A DNA stretch of 29,193 bases from positions 1 to 29,193 of the forward strand of contig MDYQ01000315.1 of assembly GCA_003024175.1 (NCBI GenBank), in the 5' to 3' direction. The position numbers and the translations under genes were made by a program. The notes under the pieces are model-generated. The model was not told the origin of the DNA. It made no database searches and was given only the letters and a program-made list of their open reading frames with translations. Positions within the stretch are counted from its first letter, which is position 1. Each line of letters opens with the position of its first letter. Origin of the DNA: Planoprotostelium fungivorum (Eukaryota > Evosea > Variosea > Cavosteliida > Cavosteliaceae). Below are positions 18,829 to 27,433 of the stretch, in pieces.

Positions 18829-19846
18829 ATGGCTGGTGTTCCTCCGGTGTTGTATTGTACGAGTGATGTGATGTCATCAATAGGCAGGTATACTGCTGCA
18901 AAGCAGCAAGACATACAACATTATCACAGTTGTGACTTGCGTGATCATGTCTCAAATTTTATTGACATGGTGTGCACGTTGGGAGATGTTACTGATGGTA
19001 GGTGGCTGTAGACGTTCTCTATCAACAGTCTCATTGTCAGTGGCAAGATGAGTCAAAGACAATTGTCCACGTGATGACGGGTTTGGCAACTGTCTTTGCG
19101 TGAGGTGATTTCATTTGGATTCTTCGTCTGATGGTATGCAGGTGCTCAGCAGGTGCTGGTAATATGGAATTGGACGAGTGTTCCGGAGTCATGGCAAACA
19201 AATAGAATGTTCTTGTGTATGTCACAACATCTCACAGGTCATGAGCATTGAAGAACTTTCATTCACTTTTGGGTGTTCTTTTGTCAAACAACTCAAAATG
19301 TCGTGGATTTACCGCGCCAAGAATGGAGATGCCACAAATGAATATCAGTTCCTCGCTCCCGCGGCCACCAGTGTTCTCGCGTCCAAATTTGAACTTGTGG
19401 CCAGCACACTTACTGTCTCTTTTGATGCCACATGTCGTCGCAATGCTGGGGACCCCTCTACTGTTGCTGCAGGAACCTACTACATTGACGGGAGCCCGCT
19501 GCTCAAGGAGCCACCCACACCGGTGTCGTCACCAGATCCATCATCCAATCGAAGGCGCTTGGAGGACACCGGCAGATCAGCACTGTCACCCATTGTGATG
19601 ACGGAATTGAAAAAGAAGGAAACCCAAAGGAAACAACGCGAAGGTGGGGGGGAAAGAGAGAGAGAAGAGAGAACACCAAAGGCATGGCCACGCACAGAAC
19701 ACCAACAACCGGAAACAACAAAAAAACAAAAATTATTACAACCCACTACAACGGCTGCCCGACAGGACAACCGGGGTCAGGAGTTGCCTGCTCGTCAGCA
19801 GGTTGGTGGACCGCATTACTGGACCCAAACCCCTGTCCAATAAATA
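18829..19846 (+). CDS. Unrecognised gene with low-complexity C-terminus (gene D)
   Basis: Exon 18829-18997 (56 codons from ATG, MAGVPPVLYCTSDVMSSIGR on to TLGDVTD) ends at GTAGGT. After an intron region whose middle I could not resolve, a long frame opens after CTCACAG (about 19238) and runs to a stop near 19843. It carries MSWIYRAKNGDATNEYQF, a middle with PPTPVSSPDPSS, then a charged KKKETQRKQREGG and glutamine/threonine-rich tail ending GPHYWTQTPVQ. The tail runs straight into AATAAATAGATAGATAG. The last roughly 80 residues may be recruited mobile-element sequence. No known domain is seen. Whether both exons belong to one gene is uncertain. Confidence 0.4.
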
Positions 19847-19861
19847 GATAGATAGATAGAC
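19841..19861 (+). repeat. AATAAA followed by (ATAG)n
   Basis: AATAAATAGATAGATAGATAGA combines a polyadenylation signal with a tetranucleotide run, the usual look of a retroposon 3' tail, and directly follows the last codon of gene D. Confidence 0.6.
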
Positions 19862-19937
19862 AAGGCAGTTGTCACTCTTCTTTATCATTCTACGGACCTT
19901 GATGGATTGATCAAGTTTTATCTAATTTGAACAGGTG

Positions 19938-20527
19938 AGTAGTAGCTGCCCAGGTTCAGGTTTCAGGTTTTATTCAGATATCAGTTTGACCCCGTTAGGG
20001 GCTACTAAGCCATTGCTGGCCAACTGATAATTTTTGACTCTGCAGTCCAGTGGGGAACCCCAAAGAAAAAAAGTAGCAAAAGACATATATGTGAGTTGAG
20101 GTACTGCAAGGGGGTATGATAATCCTTCTGGACATCTGTGCACTGGTAGATAGGAGCAAGCTTGGGTGGTGTGGGATCCAAGTCCATTGGGAGTGGGGAA
20201 TTGACCCCTTGTTGAGAAGAAAAGGGTGAAATGGTTGGACTATTGGGGAGGAGCCTATACTATGTTTGTCCATCTTTTTATCTGTTAGCCACACCATTTC
20301 TGAACAATCAAATACAAAAAGTATGACCGTGACCATTTAGTTATTGTAGCTTGTTACATCATCTGGCCATTCTTTGTGTTGATTTATTAAGATCTGCATT
20401 ACAGTCTCATGGTCTACCTGCTGAGAAGGAGACAAATTGGCCTCTGGGGGGGGTGGCATGTGGTGTTCCTCTTGGCTCTCCTGTGATGCCCTCCTCTCTC
20501 TTTTCTCGTGTAGTAGTAGCTGCCCAG
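19938..20527 (-). mobile_element. Retroposed element with 16-bp target-site duplication
   Basis: A perfect 16-bp direct repeat, AGTAGTAGCTGCCCAG, lies at 19938-19953 and 20512-20527. Between them, on the minus strand, the element starts with coding-like sequence (an open frame containing EEHHMPPPPEANLSPSQQ and ending KEWPDDVTSYNN, stop at 20337-20339). It continues with the repeat copied at 3910 and 4390, and ends AATAAAACCTGAAACCTGAAC. A coding end, a long 3' region, an AATAAA, a simple tail and a target duplication are what a 5'-truncated LINE-type insertion shows. The protein end is not one I recognise. Confidence 0.75.
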
Positions 20528-20776
20528 TGTTGATCAGAAATTCCAATGTCACAGAAGAAGATGCTACCATTTCAGATGGACAAAGTTGGTTGTGAGGATG
20601 GGAGAGATGTCCTGAATTGAATCACAATGGACAATGTGATTGGTCATCTGCATAGACTCACCCCAGTCAGCCAGATGTAAAGCAATTGCACCAAGTCTTG
20701 TTGAAACGGGTACAATTTATTTGTGCTCCACAGCACTTCTCTATTTGCTCACAGTGGACCCATTGGGGCGTTCGCC
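20528..20776. other. Short non-coding stretch
   Basis: Nothing clear is seen beyond the sequence into which the retroposed element inserted. The open frame through the target duplication continues upstream on the minus strand to about 20570. Confidence 0.3.
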
Positions 20777-20902
20777 CTGATAGTAGGGGGAAACAGATTA
20801 TCCCTTACCAGTGGCCACCCAACCGCCATTGTTTGCCTTGAATTTGCCGTCAGAGGTTGTAGTTCCGTTACGAAGGGAGTGGCCGCCTACTTTTTCAGAC
20901 AT
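20777..20902 (-). CDS. Possible small spliced gene, first exon
   Basis: ATG 20902 opens MSEKVGGHSLRNGTTTSD and FKANNGGWVAT up to a consensus donor GTAAGG at 20808. A pyrimidine-rich stretch ending CTATCAG at 20777 gives a 32-nt intron, the size seen in gene A. The continuation is unclear. The glycine- and asparagine-rich sequence looks like a small soluble protein. It may be a fragment. Confidence 0.3.
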
Positions 20903-20984
20903 ATCTAGCTTGAGGTGTTTGTGTGTTTGTGTGTTGTGTGTTCAGTTGAAATGAACATTTCCTCACACAGAACAATAAATTCCC

Positions 20985-21235
20985 TCTTCCCCTGCTTCCA
21001 CCATGAGATTGCCATGAGGGCACTCTGCCACAACGGATTCTAAGAGACAGAGTAAAGTTATAACTCCGTTTCACAAGAATAGTGGTTGTGTGTGGGATCG
21101 TGCTCCCATCACGTGATCTTCAGATCATGAGATGACTCGCTTTTGTTCGTTGAAACCAGGGTAAAAATACAAGATGCTTTACATTCCAAAGCAGCCACCA
21201 AATACAGTCATGCAGCGTGATCCCTCAAACATACC
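20985..21235. promoter_or_regulatory. Divergent promoter of the cassette, copy 3, with a cut small gene
   Basis: On the minus strand the first 17 or so codons of the small cassette gene are present (GECPHG-like lead, ATG, then VEAGEEG), after which unrelated sequence follows at about 20985. On the plus side the AGTAAAGTTATAACTCC hairpin, CACGTGATCTTCAGATCATG, ATGACTCGCTTTTGTTCGTT and ATACAGTCATGCAGCGTGAT are all kept. Confidence 0.65.
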
Positions 21236-21359
21236 TCGTCATTACCTAAACCCTACCCCGTCTCGTCCTGCTCCTTCCCGTCCTGGAGAACCTACTAAAC
21301 CTCCTAATCAAGTAACTCGCAGTGGTTATAGTCCTGCATTTCAACCCTACTCTTCTTGA
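21174..21359 (+). CDS. Proline-rich 61-residue open frame beside the promoter
   Basis: ATG 21174 encodes MLYIPKQPPNTVMQRDPS, then HYLNPTPSRPAPSRPGEP and ends FQPYSS. The same start region exists in cassette copies 1 and 2 (ATG 12514 and 15208), but those frames stop after about five codons, and copy 4 is diverged. It is therefore either a small real protein kept only here or leader sequence open by chance. The proline-rich composition gives no function. Confidence 0.3.
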   Translation: MLYIPKQPPNTVMQRDPSNIPRHYLNPTPSRPAPSRPGEPTKPPNQVTRSGYSPAFQPYSS

Positions 21360-21780
21360 GTATCTTAGATAAAGTTCTCGCTCAAAACGTTTGCCACTTG
21401 TCTCCAAGATTTGGAAAAGCAGAATTCGGTTTTCAGGTCTGTTGATCAGCAATCTTGCAAACAGGTCACCCATCCAAATCGTCTCTGTTCTCATTACGTC
21501 ATTGCTGCTGCATGTTTATCAAGTCATGTTGGTTTTAGGTAGACTTTGTTTCAAACGTGTCCACAGGTAACAACAACAGCTTGTTGATGTTACTTCCTCT
21601 CACAGTGAGTAGCAACCTTTGTACCCTATATTTTTTGTTGCAGTGTCTCCAGGACCTCTACAGGCTCCAAATGACTGCAAAAAAAAATAGACGTGAAATC
21701 ACAAAGTCATCCATTCCACGCAGATGGAGAGCTACATGTTCTATTTGATTTAGCGTCCTGCCTTTTCAGACATGTGTTGA
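21360..21780 (+). other. Leader remnant, cassette copy 3
   Basis: TTAGATAAAGTT.TC.CTCAAAACGTT is shared with 26925-26945. GTCCACAGGTAACAAC (about 21560) matches the leader donors. TGTCTCCAGGACCTCTACAGGCTC (about 21640) matches the end of intron 1 at 13240, 16290 and 27668. The header exon is not recognisable. The leader ends where the AT-rich fossil element begins. Confidence 0.45.
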
Positions 21781-21842
21781 TGGTGCTTCTCAGTTTGGTC
21801 CAATTGACCAAATCTCTCATTGTACGCTCGGATTACAATCAT

Positions 21843-22220
21843 TTATTTTCTGATAAACTCAATCTTATTTTCCAATTCCTTTTGCTTCTCTTCCAGCTGA
21901 AGCTCTAAAGACATTGTCTTGTTTTTGCATTCTATTTGCACCCTTTTCATTTCTGCCTTGTGCTCTTTCTCTTTCTCTTCTATCAAATACTGTAGCCTTT
22001 CTTCATATCTTTTGTTGTTCATCTTCATACACTGCTTCTTGTTATTGTATGATGCTAGCTCCTTCTCAAATAATCCCTTTAGGTTATCAGATTCTTCATT
22101 CAGTTCACACTTCTTGCCTCTAATCTTTGTATTCTGTATCCTAAGCTTTAAACAGTCTACAATACTTTGTGGAAGCTGAGAGACTATATCATTGTATGCA
22201 GAACTCCACCATTGAGTCAT
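21843..22220 (-). CDS. Fossil gene: MTQWW-family coiled-coil protein
   Basis: ATG 22220 to the stop near 21843 encodes 125 residues. The first 40 (MTQWW, AYNDIVSQLPQSIVDCLK, RIQNTKI) match the short gene at 5688. From about residue 45 it is a long charged coiled coil rich in K/E with regular L/M/I spacing (RYEERLQYLIEEKEKEHK, ELQLEEKQKELENK). A coiled coil suggests oligomerisation or a structural role. It follows the unknown gene at 22426-23214 on the same strand. It carries an AT-rich promoter-like motif, ACTATATTTATACTAC, upstream. I infer that it is part of a virus-like element. This copy's frame is whole. Confidence 0.6.
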   Translation of the reverse strand: MTQWWSSAYNDIVSQLPQSIVDCLKLRIQNTKIRGKKCELNEESDNLKGLFEKELASYNNKKQCMKMNNKRYEERLQYLIEEKEKEHKAEMKRVQIECKNKTMSLELQLEEKQKELENKIEFIRK

Positions 22221-22425
22221 AATAAAATGTAGTATAAATATAGTAATTTGGAGAGGAAATTAATAGTAGATAAACAGTAATAATAGTAAAATTAGTAAGT
22301 TGAAAATGGTGCCTTATGGTAGATTTATGGTAAATATAGTAAGAATTTGGTGTTTTTTGCTCTTGAACACATAAAAAAAAAAGAAGATTTACCTGTTTTC
22401 CTATGTTTTACTCTGAACTTCCAAT

Positions 22426-23214
22426 TTACTCATTTTCAATATCTACATCTTCATCTGTAACATCCCCTGAGTTCTCTGCAGCCTGCAGAATTCTTCTCCT
22501 GATTCTGTTCCTTGCATCTGGACCATTCTCTTTCTTCACCAATCTGCTTATAGTGCTGAGATACTTTGTTTCAGCTGATATCTCATCAAGGTAATCTTTA
22601 AAATCTGCAGGGTTCCTACTCACATACTCTCTGATACCCTTAGTTAGGTAAATGTTGAATCTTCATCCCTGGAGGTGGTCTCAGGGCTGTTGCTCTGTTT
22701 GTATGTCCAGCATTCAATTCTTTCTCATATGCCTCAATCCACTATATGGTACAATCTTATACTGTTCATATTTAGCATCTGGATCATCATACTGTTCAAC
22801 ACATTTTTGAAACACCTCAGGAGGTGTATGTTTTGCCACACATCCCAAGAACTGTTTCTTAGGTTTGTTCATCAACCAGCTTACCTGCTTACTCTGTTGC
22901 TGCCTAGTGAGATCATTAGCCTTTGTATTAGCTATCAGATATTTATTGTATGCTTGCTGTTTCATGACTGGATTTTCATCTAGAACTACTTGAAACTGTA
23001 CATTATCAGCCAACATCTTCTTAACTGCTGGGAGACTGACTTTTCCTGTTTGTTGTCTAACTTGCTCATTCAAGCTGTTGAAATTAGGAAAGCCAATGAG
23101 CTCAATGATGTTATCTCGTGTCAGATAATTGAGAAGTTTACTGAAGGGTAACTCATCAAATGCTTTTGGTTCAGTCATTTTGACTGGAAATGTCTTAACA
23201 AAGTCATAGTCCAT
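22426..23214 (-). mobile_element. Fossil unknown gene of the divergent module, longer copy
   Basis: Two large minus-strand frames (23214 to 22714, and 22623 to 22426) share one orientation and together span about 790 bases; the copy is broken. The upstream part starts MDYDFVKTFPVKMTEPKAF and includes NYLTRDNIIELIGFPNF, KKMLADNVQFQVVLDENP and PKKQFLGCVAKHTPPEVF. The downstream part has NPADFKDYLDEISAETKYL, NRIRRRILQAAENSG and ends DEDVDIENE. The sequence is mostly helical and charged with no membrane segment. I do not recognise the family. It diverges from the gene at 23309 and is followed by the coiled-coil gene, a compact layout like that of viral and Polinton-like genomes. Confidence 0.55.
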
Positions 23215-23308
23215 TTTCAGTTCATGATATAATCTGAAATATATAATGTAAAAAAGATATCTAATTAATTTCATTTTAAAAAATGAGAAGCCTTTTATAT
23301 AAGTGAAA
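23215..23308. promoter_or_regulatory. AT-rich divergent promoter of the module, copy 1
   Basis: These 94 bases separate the starts of two divergent genes. They include AAATATATAATG, GATATCTAATTAATTTCATT and CCTTTTATATAAG close to the plus-strand ATG, giving TATA-like elements for both directions. The same block recurs at 24016-24109, almost unchanged. Confidence 0.55.
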
Positions 23309-23567
23309 ATGTCCACCGTGAAGAATATGCCAACTAAACTGTATTACAAACAGAAATATGATCAATACAAGCAACTTTTGGATACCAAATTAAGTCAAAA
23401 TGTCTCAGAAGGAATGTATGATGATGTAATCCAAGACTATCATGAGGGATATACAAGAGGAGAGCTTTGTACTAAGTATAAGTTAACCTATTTGAAGTTA
23501 AAAATCATTCTGAGAAATCAACACAGTAGCAAGATACCCATAGCAGATATCAACAATATTAAGATAA
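23309..23567 (+). CDS. Fossil small gene: helix-turn-helix-like protein, copy 1
   Basis: ATG 23309 begins MSTVKNMPTKLYYKQKYDQY. The core VIQDYHEGYTRGELCTKYKL followed by TYLKLKIILRNQ has the length and pattern of a homeodomain-like helix-turn-helix (helix, G-Y turn, E-L-C-x-K-Y, recognition helix), as found in transposases and resolvases. A DNA-binding regulator or a recognition subunit is likely by inference. The frame runs into the n at 23568, so its end is not seen. It diverges from the unknown gene at 23214. Confidence 0.55.
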
Positions 23568-23611
23568 NTATAGCAAATTTATGGTAAATATAGTAAGAAT
23601 TTGGTGTTTTT

Positions 23612-24015
23612 TTGCTCTTTAATTACATAAAAAAAAGAAGATTTACCTGTTTTCCTATGTTTTACTCTGAACTTCCAATTTACTCATTTTCAATATCTAC
23701 ATCTTCATCTGTAACATCCCCTGAGTTCTCTGCAGCCTGCAGAATTCTCCTCCTGATTCTGTTCCTTGCATCTGTACCATTCTCTTTCTTCACCAATCTG
23801 CTTATAGTGCTGAGATACTTTGTTTCAGCTGATATCTCATCAAGGTAATCTTTGAAATCTGCAGGGTTCCTACTCACATACTCTCTGATACCCTTAGGTA
23901 AATGTTGAATCTTCATCTGTGTGAGATAATTGAGAAGTTTACTGATGGGTAATTCATCAAATGCTTTTGGTTCAGTCACTTTGACTGGAAATGTCTTAAC
24001 AAAGTCATAGTCCAT
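23612..24015 (-). mobile_element. Fossil unknown gene of the divergent module, shorter copy
   Basis: This second copy begins after the n at 23568 and reads on the minus strand from ATG 24015 (MDYDFVKTFPVKVTEPKAF) to DEDVDIENE at about 23680. It is clearly shorter than the copy at 22426-23214. Both its ends match that copy closely, with few substitutions. It may be an allele, a second copy or partly an assembly effect. Confidence 0.6.
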
Positions 24016-24109
24016 TTTCAGTTCATGATATAATCTGAAATATATAATGTAAAAAAGATATCTAATTAATTTCATTTTAAAAAATGAGAAGCCTTTTATA
24101 TGAGTGAAA
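24016..24109. promoter_or_regulatory. AT-rich divergent promoter of the module, copy 2
   Basis: It matches 23215-23308 almost base for base, including AAATATATAATG and GATATCTAATTAATTTCATT; the plus-side element reads CCTTTTATATGAG here. Confidence 0.55.
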
Positions 24110-24358
24110 ATGTTCACCATGAAGAATATGCCTACTAAACTGTATTACAAACAGAAATATGATCAATACAAGCAACTTTTGGATAGCAAATTAAGTCAAA
24201 ATGTCTTAGAAGGAATGTATTATGATGTAATCCAAGACTATCATGAGGGATATACAGGAGGAGAGCTTTGTACTAAGTATAAGTTAACTTATTTGAAGTT
24301 AAAAATCATTCTGAGAAATCAACACAGTAGCAAGATACCCTTAGCAGCATATGGCTAG
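24110..24358 (+). CDS. Fossil small gene: helix-turn-helix-like protein, copy 2
   Basis: ATG 24110 to TAG 24356-24358 encodes 82 residues. It starts MFTMKNMPTKLYYKQ, has the core YHEGYTGGELCTKYKLTYLK and ends SSKIPLAAYG. It is nearly identical to the copy at 23309 but shows a complete end. No other domain is present, so the protein is a single DNA-binding-like unit. Confidence 0.55.
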   Translation: MFTMKNMPTKLYYKQKYDQYKQLLDSKLSQNVLEGMYYDVIQDYHEGYTGGELCTKYKLTYLKLKIILRNQHSSKIPLAAYG

Positions 24359-24690
24359 ATCCTTCTACTACATCTAACTCTCTTGAAGGTCTATTCAGGA
24401 GTGCTAGCAGATATAATGTGTATGCTTTGGAATTCTCAATGGATGATATTAGTGTGTGCCCCAAGCATCTTCTGTACAGACTGGGTGGAAATCACTGCAC
24501 ACCACAAAGTGGTTCAGCAAACATTATTGTGTGCTCTGCGTTTTGCTTTGTGTCTGCTCAGAGCATGCTTTGCGGACACCTCTTCTTTCCGTTCATACGT
24601 AACTCACCCGCAGGTAATTTGCCTACGGTTTTTTACCTGCTCTGAGATCACTTTTCACGAAACCAAGAGCAAGCACCACTGGTAAGACGA
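24359..24690. repeat. Mostly non-coding, with repeat R
   Basis: It contains CTGTACAGACTGGGTGGAAATCACTGCACACC (about 24473) and TGCTCAGAGCATGCTTTGCGG, landmarks of repeat R. No gene is recognised. Confidence 0.5.
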
Positions 24691-25047
24691 GAACCTTTGG
24701 AAGACGTCGACTGCATCTTCATTCAATGTTCTGAGTCTCACATTAGGTCTTGGGTTTGCATCCTCTTTATTACACCAACTGCCAGAGATCTTACTCAAGC
24801 TGTCCTCAAAGGTAAACAATAATATAGAGCTGGTCCTTATTCTGAGCCATCTCCAAGGTAATGACATATCACCTCTATAGACGTCAGTGTATTCACATTT
24901 TCTAACCATCTTAATGAATCTCGTCCTTATCATCCTGTTGCCACATCTAATATTCGAAAGGTAAATTCATACGCTTAGACGTTGGCCCTCAACCTCTCAA
25001 GACGTTGGCGTCACATCATCTTCTAGATTCTGACTGATGTTTTTCAG
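24691..25047 (+). other. 5' leader, cassette copy without its promoter
   Basis: Donor-like CTCAAAG|GTAAAC (about 24811), CTCCAAG|GTAATG (about 24858) and TCGAAAG|GTAAAT (about 24961), with ATCTCGTCCTTATCATCCTG and TAGACGTCAGTGT.TTCACATTTTCT, repeat those at 12740-12990 and 15798-15930. The acceptor TTTTTCAG directly precedes ATG 25048. The minus-strand small gene and the conserved promoter are absent here. Confidence 0.5.
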
Positions 25048-25346
25048 ATGCCTTACACCACCACCCACCCCAACCAAGGTCTCCTCAACAGTCTAATTCA
25101 ACAACATCATACCAACAGTTACAACACCACATTCTGTGCGAAAGGCAGCTGTCAGAATTCTCAATGACGCCACTGTTAAATACACAAGCAAGCGTGTGGA
25201 GATTTTCAACCTTCTGATACCAAACGCTAAAACATTCTGGACCCCATCTAAACTTAGCCGAGGAGACAACACCCCTTTCAAAGAAGATCTCATACAATAC
25301 TGGGCTGTTGAGACATCCAAGAAAAAGATTCAGTGCCAGGTCACAG
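25048..25346 (+). CDS. Header exon of a Crinkler-like cassette gene, unknown content
   Basis: ATG 25048 (MPYTTTHPNQ) sits at the leader acceptor, and a GTGAGT donor lies at 25347. The best coding sequence in between, AAVRILNDATVKYTSKRVEI, FNLLIPNAKTFWTPSKLS and QYWAVETSKKKIQCQVT, is in another frame from about 25115. A weak 41-nt GT-AG intron (about 25079-25119) would connect the two in phase. No known domain is seen and the rest of the gene is missing downstream. Confidence 0.35.
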
Positions 25347-25448
25347 GTGAGTATTCATGGTCGAATACACCAAAATAACAATACAACTCAGGTCAGAGAC
25401 ATCCTAGAGGTCAAGTTCGAGCATCACATCTTCTTCCTCACTCTTGTG

Positions 25449-26058
25449 CTATATCACTTCCTCTCTTTGGATTGACCACTGATGATATTGATAATCCAAG
25501 AAACGGTCTTCTTCTATGTGATGGAATAGGACGATGGTGATTGAGCCACGGTTGTCCTTGTTGAACAGGATGGTGAGGCAGCGGTTGCCAATGGTAGACT
25601 CAATGATAGAATGGATGGTGTTGGTGGATAGACGATCTGGGTTTCCAGTGATGCAAAGTACGGATCTTTTGGCCATGGCCATGAAGTCTTCTCGGTTTGC
25701 ATAGAAAATTCCGCGGTCAGCAAGGATGAGGCCCTCTGGGAATCCAATCGGTTTTGTACCGTCCATTTCCTCTATCAGTTGGTAGCCAGAAGACTCCTCA
25801 AATGTGATGTAGGCATAGTAGGTGCTGCCAAATTTTTTGATCAGAGATTCTTCTCGGAGGGTGAACCGTATTTATCGAACAGGAAGAGATCAAGGATTTT
25901 CTCCAGGGTAGGTTCAGAGGAGGTATCCTCAATGCCAAAGCAGTGACCGTAGAGAGAGTCGAGTTGGGATGTCTGGTTGCAGACTGAGACCTGTCCACCA
26001 GCAAACCCAGGAGTTCGTTTTGTTCTAAGTTATATAACTTGGAAGAAAGATCAAACAC
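25449..26058 (-). pseudogene. Unrecognised gene, frames disrupted
   Basis: The minus strand shows coding-like sequence in more than one frame. Around 26015-25870 it reads QLDSLYGHCFGIEDTSSEP; from about 25860, GSTYYAYITFEESSGYQLIE; then MDGTKPIGFPEGLILADRGI, SVLCITGNPDRLSTNTIH and ITIVLFHHIEEDRFLDYQ to 25449. The YAYITFE stretch looks a little like an RNA-recognition RNP1 strand, too weak to rely on. It converges on the header exon at 25048 and ends next to a cassette 3' flank. No start codon is certain. Confidence 0.35.
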
Positions 26059-26104
26059 GTGGGATGTGGTTTGCCCTTTTCGGGCGGGACGAGGAATGCA
26101 ACTG

Positions 26105-26345
26105 CAGACAGGGAATATTATAGCGGATTTCTCTACAACTCACCTCGCACTGAATGCTCACCTCCTGTGTTCTGTTTGGTAATCCTCTGCAAAACATTTG
26201 TAAGCGTTCGCGCGCTCTGTACTGGCTTTATGCAGTCTGGGTGGAAATCTATACACTCAAATCATACAAAAGACACAATGAGGCAAAAGGCAGGTGCATA
26301 TGAATAGGCTGAGATCAATTTTATTTGAGGCCGTTCAATTGTTCT
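26105..26345 (-). repeat. Conserved 3' flank of the cassette, copy 4
   Basis: It is the same block as at 11818 and 14568, from GGGAATATTATAGCGGATTT through CCTCTGCAAAACATTTGTAA to the AATAAA (minus) at the border of the small gene. The outermost CATAGTAAAAG is replaced by CTGCAGACA. Confidence 0.8.
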
Positions 26346-26365
26346 TGAGGATGTCCTTTGCTGCG

Positions 26366-26632
26366 TCAAGAAAGGCTTTGTTGATGTTGGAAGTCAATCC
26401 TCTCTGTTAGACAAGCTTGCTGACCATCACTCCCGGTTTGGGTGATGTAAGACATCTGTTCTCTCTGAGTGTCTCCGCCATAGTCCTTGGCCGCCTGTGC
26501 AAGATCTGCAGGAGTCTCATAAGCTTTGGGAGGCATGTTTGGTGACGGTGAAATGCTTGCTTGTGTATTCAGTTGGAAATGACGATTGACCACTCTGTAG
26601 TCGGAGAATCCCTCTTCCTCTGCTTCCACCAT
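26366..26632 (-). pseudogene. Small cassette protein family, copy 4
   Basis: ATG 26632 reads MVEAEEEGFSDYRVVNRHFQ, then NMPPKAYETPADLAQAAKDY and YITQTGSDGQQACL, as in copies 1 and 2. It then leaves the shared frame owing to a small deletion near 26395 and ends DFQHQQSLS. The family end DAAKDILKN is still present in another frame. The first 85 residues are conserved. The changed end suggests loss of function or a variant tail. Confidence 0.5.
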
Positions 26633-26790
26633 GAGATCCTCATGAGGGCACTCTGCCACAACAGACTCTAAGAGACGGAGTAAAGTTACAACTCCGTTTC
26701 ACATGAATGGTGGTCCCACCATCACGTGATCCTCAGGTCATGAGATGATTCGCTTTTTGTTCTTTGAAAGTAAGGGAAAATGCAGTTGGA
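26633..26790. promoter_or_regulatory. Divergent promoter of the cassette, copy 4
   Basis: ACGGAGTAAAGTTACAACTCCGT (7-bp stem hairpin, about 26676), CACGTGATCCTCAGGTCATGAG (the hairpin variant keeps both halves changed: GATCC and GGTCA), ATGATTCGCTTTTTGTTC and AAGGGAAAATGCAG. It lies in the same place between the minus-strand small gene and the plus-strand leader. Confidence 0.6.
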
Positions 26791-27433
26791 TCCAACATAC
26801 CTCCTCATTACCCCAAAATGCCTCGTCATGCACTACCTTCTCGTCCTGGACCCTTCCTTGCCACCACATAATCCTTCCCCTTATCGAGTCACCAATCACG
26901 CTCCCCAAGGCTAGGTAACCTAGATAAAGTTGTCACTCAAAACGTTCGTCTCTCGTCTCTGCCAGGGCGTCAGGGGCCCCTTCTGGGGGGCTGTTTCTCG
27001 AATATTTTTGTTTTCGCAATGTATATCTGCGAAGCGCATTATCAAGTGATCTGATTTTGTTTGGTTTTTCCTTCCACAGATCTCGGCCACACACACACGG
27101 TTTCGCTCGACTTAAATCGCCTCTCGTTACAGCAGCGTCGGTACTTCTTTATTTCTGTCTCTTTCCTTCCAAGGTCTGTAACGTTTGCCGTCCGCTCGTT
27201 TTTTTGAGATCCACAGGTAAGTAATCACTACCGACTCTTCTTTCTATTATTCTTGTTTCATCTTTCATCTTCCAACTCAACCAGTTCTCGACCATATCAC
27301 CTCCACATCACCTCCTCGCCGTTTATCGCCACCTCCAGCCATCTAAAGGTAATTCATCACGATCAATCCAAACGTTTGGTCTCGACTTCTCAAGATTGTT
27401 CATGTTCTCCTGCATTTCTGATGATGTCTGTAG
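26791..27433 (+). other. 5' leader, cassette copy 4
   Basis: It shares ACATACCTCCTCATTACC and TTCTCGTCCTGGACC-like pieces and GATAAAGTTGTCACTCAAAACG with copy 3. Splice-like junctions are CCACAG|GTAAGT (about 27217) and CTAAAG|GTAATT (about 27348), with the final acceptor TCTGTAG directly before ATG 27434. The small-exon count is lower than in copy 2. Confidence 0.5.

Noticed and set aside
19480-19770. Minus-strand frames opposite gene D
   Set aside because: They are cysteine- and valine-rich shadows of the proline- and glutamine-coding plus strand, with no start context or motif.
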